Positions 43,722 to 43,859 of a stretch of DNA of 43,859 nucleotides are shown piece by piece. The notes under the pieces were generated by a model. That model did no database searches. It saw only the letters and a list, made by a program, of their open reading frames with translations, and was not told where the DNA came from. Source of the DNA: Lachnospiraceae bacterium. Lineage in GTDB: Bacteria; Bacillota; Clostridia; Lachnospirales; Lachnospiraceae. The translations under genes and the position numbers were made by a program. Position 1 is the first letter of the stretch, and the number at the start of each line of letters is the position of its first letter. Location of the stretch: assembly GCA_024684055.1 (NCBI GenBank), contig JAIKXN010000091.1, forward strand, positions 1-43,859. Reading direction: 5' to 3'.

Positions 43722-43771
43722 TACCGACCCCCAAAAGTTAGACCAAAAAATCTAACGATTGGAGGTCGGTA
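43722..43771 (+). promoter_or_regulatory. IS-end hairpin covering the orfA ribosome binding site
   Basis: TACCGACC (43722-43729) pairs with GGTCGGTA (43764-43771), CCAA with TTGG, and GTTAGA (43737-43742) with TCTAAC (43751-43756). The ribosome binding site GGAGG (43761-43765) is in the 3' arm, 11 bp before the ATG, so RNA read in from tmcAL would hide it. Confidence 0.7.
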
Positions 43772-43776
43772 TTTTT

Positions 43777-43859
43777 ATGTCTAAATATTCTTTTGAATTC
43801 AAAAAGGAGGTTGTGCTTGCCTATCTCAATGGTGAAGGTGGTTATGTCTATCTTAAGAA
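43777..43859 (+). CDS. IS3-family transposase OrfA (partial N-terminus)
   Basis: Only 27 codons are present. The sequence MSKYSFEFKKEVVLAYLNGE is the start of the helix-turn-helix OrfA typical of IS3/IS150-group elements, which bind the terminal repeats and make the active OrfAB by programmed frameshifting. GGAGG lies 11 bases before the ATG. The rest of the gene is beyond the edge. Confidence 0.85.
   Translation, partial: MSKYSFEFKKEVVLAYLNGEGGYVYLK

Larger units (their letters stand above)
43720..43859 (+). mobile_element. Left end of an IS3-family insertion sequence (partial)
   Basis: The element begins TGTACCGACCCCCAAAAG (43720-), matching the TG-starting terminal repeat style of the IS3/IS150 group. 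It runs off the right edge. The terminal region forms a long hairpin (43722-43771: 8 + 4 + 6 bp, with small mismatches and an 8-base loop). The right end, target duplication and orfB are outside the window. Confidence 0.85.

Overview
The window looks like a chromosomal core-gene segment from an anaerobic, low-to-moderate GC Firmicute, most likely a Lachnospiraceae-type Clostridia. The reasons are the gene set (Rex, NfnAB, formate-THF ligase, short ProB without PUA, a SpoVB-type flippase, TmcAL next to DUF1292), A/T-rich intergenic spacers and strong AGGAGG ribosome binding sites. The genus cannot be named from this sequence alone. No tRNA, rRNA, CRISPR array or prophage is visible. The only mobile DNA is the left end of an IS3-family element cut off by the right edge.

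Positions 1-34299 are entirely minus-strand and form several operons. Read in transcription order (right to left) they are: (i) lactonase-like propeller, VanY-like carboxypeptidase, tgt, yajC, L,D-transpeptidase; (ii) serC-serA behind a good sigma-A promoter with a palindrome in the leader; (iii) rex, a coiled-coil protein, nnrD and a CorC/CBS membrane protein, closed by terminators on both sides; (iv) yebC-metY with a near-consensus promoter; (v) a GtrB-like glycosyltransferase, a large polytopic protein with a ~400-residue disordered tail, and ftsK; (vi) fhs, folD, a zinc-ribbon/TPR/chitobiase-like membrane protein, nfnA, nfnB, a second zinc-ribbon membrane protein, rlmH, a flippase, a FAD dehydrogenase and proB; (vii) a DUF896 gene, proA and the start of miaB. 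Many joints are ATGA or TAATG overlaps, which suggests translational coupling.

Positions 34377-38448 carry plus-strand potABCD (spermidine/putrescine uptake). The potC-potD gap holds a strong terminator whose 5' arm overlaps a potD promoter. Positions 38551-42031 return to the minus strand with trpS, a GH13 isoamylase/GlgX homologue that has lost its catalytic residues, and a small membrane protein. From 42063 the plus strand carries DUF1292, tmcAL and then the IS3 end.

Functionally, fhs, folD and NfnAB link one-carbon metabolism to NADPH/ferredoxin balance. Rex would sense NADH/NAD+, serCA and metY supply serine, methionine and sulfur amino acids, and proBA makes proline. The items most worth a second look are the dead GH13 protein, the promoter/terminator overlap before potD, the glycosyltransferase pair beside ftsK, the zinc-ribbon proteins flanking nfnAB, and the IS-end hairpin that covers the transposase ribosome binding site.
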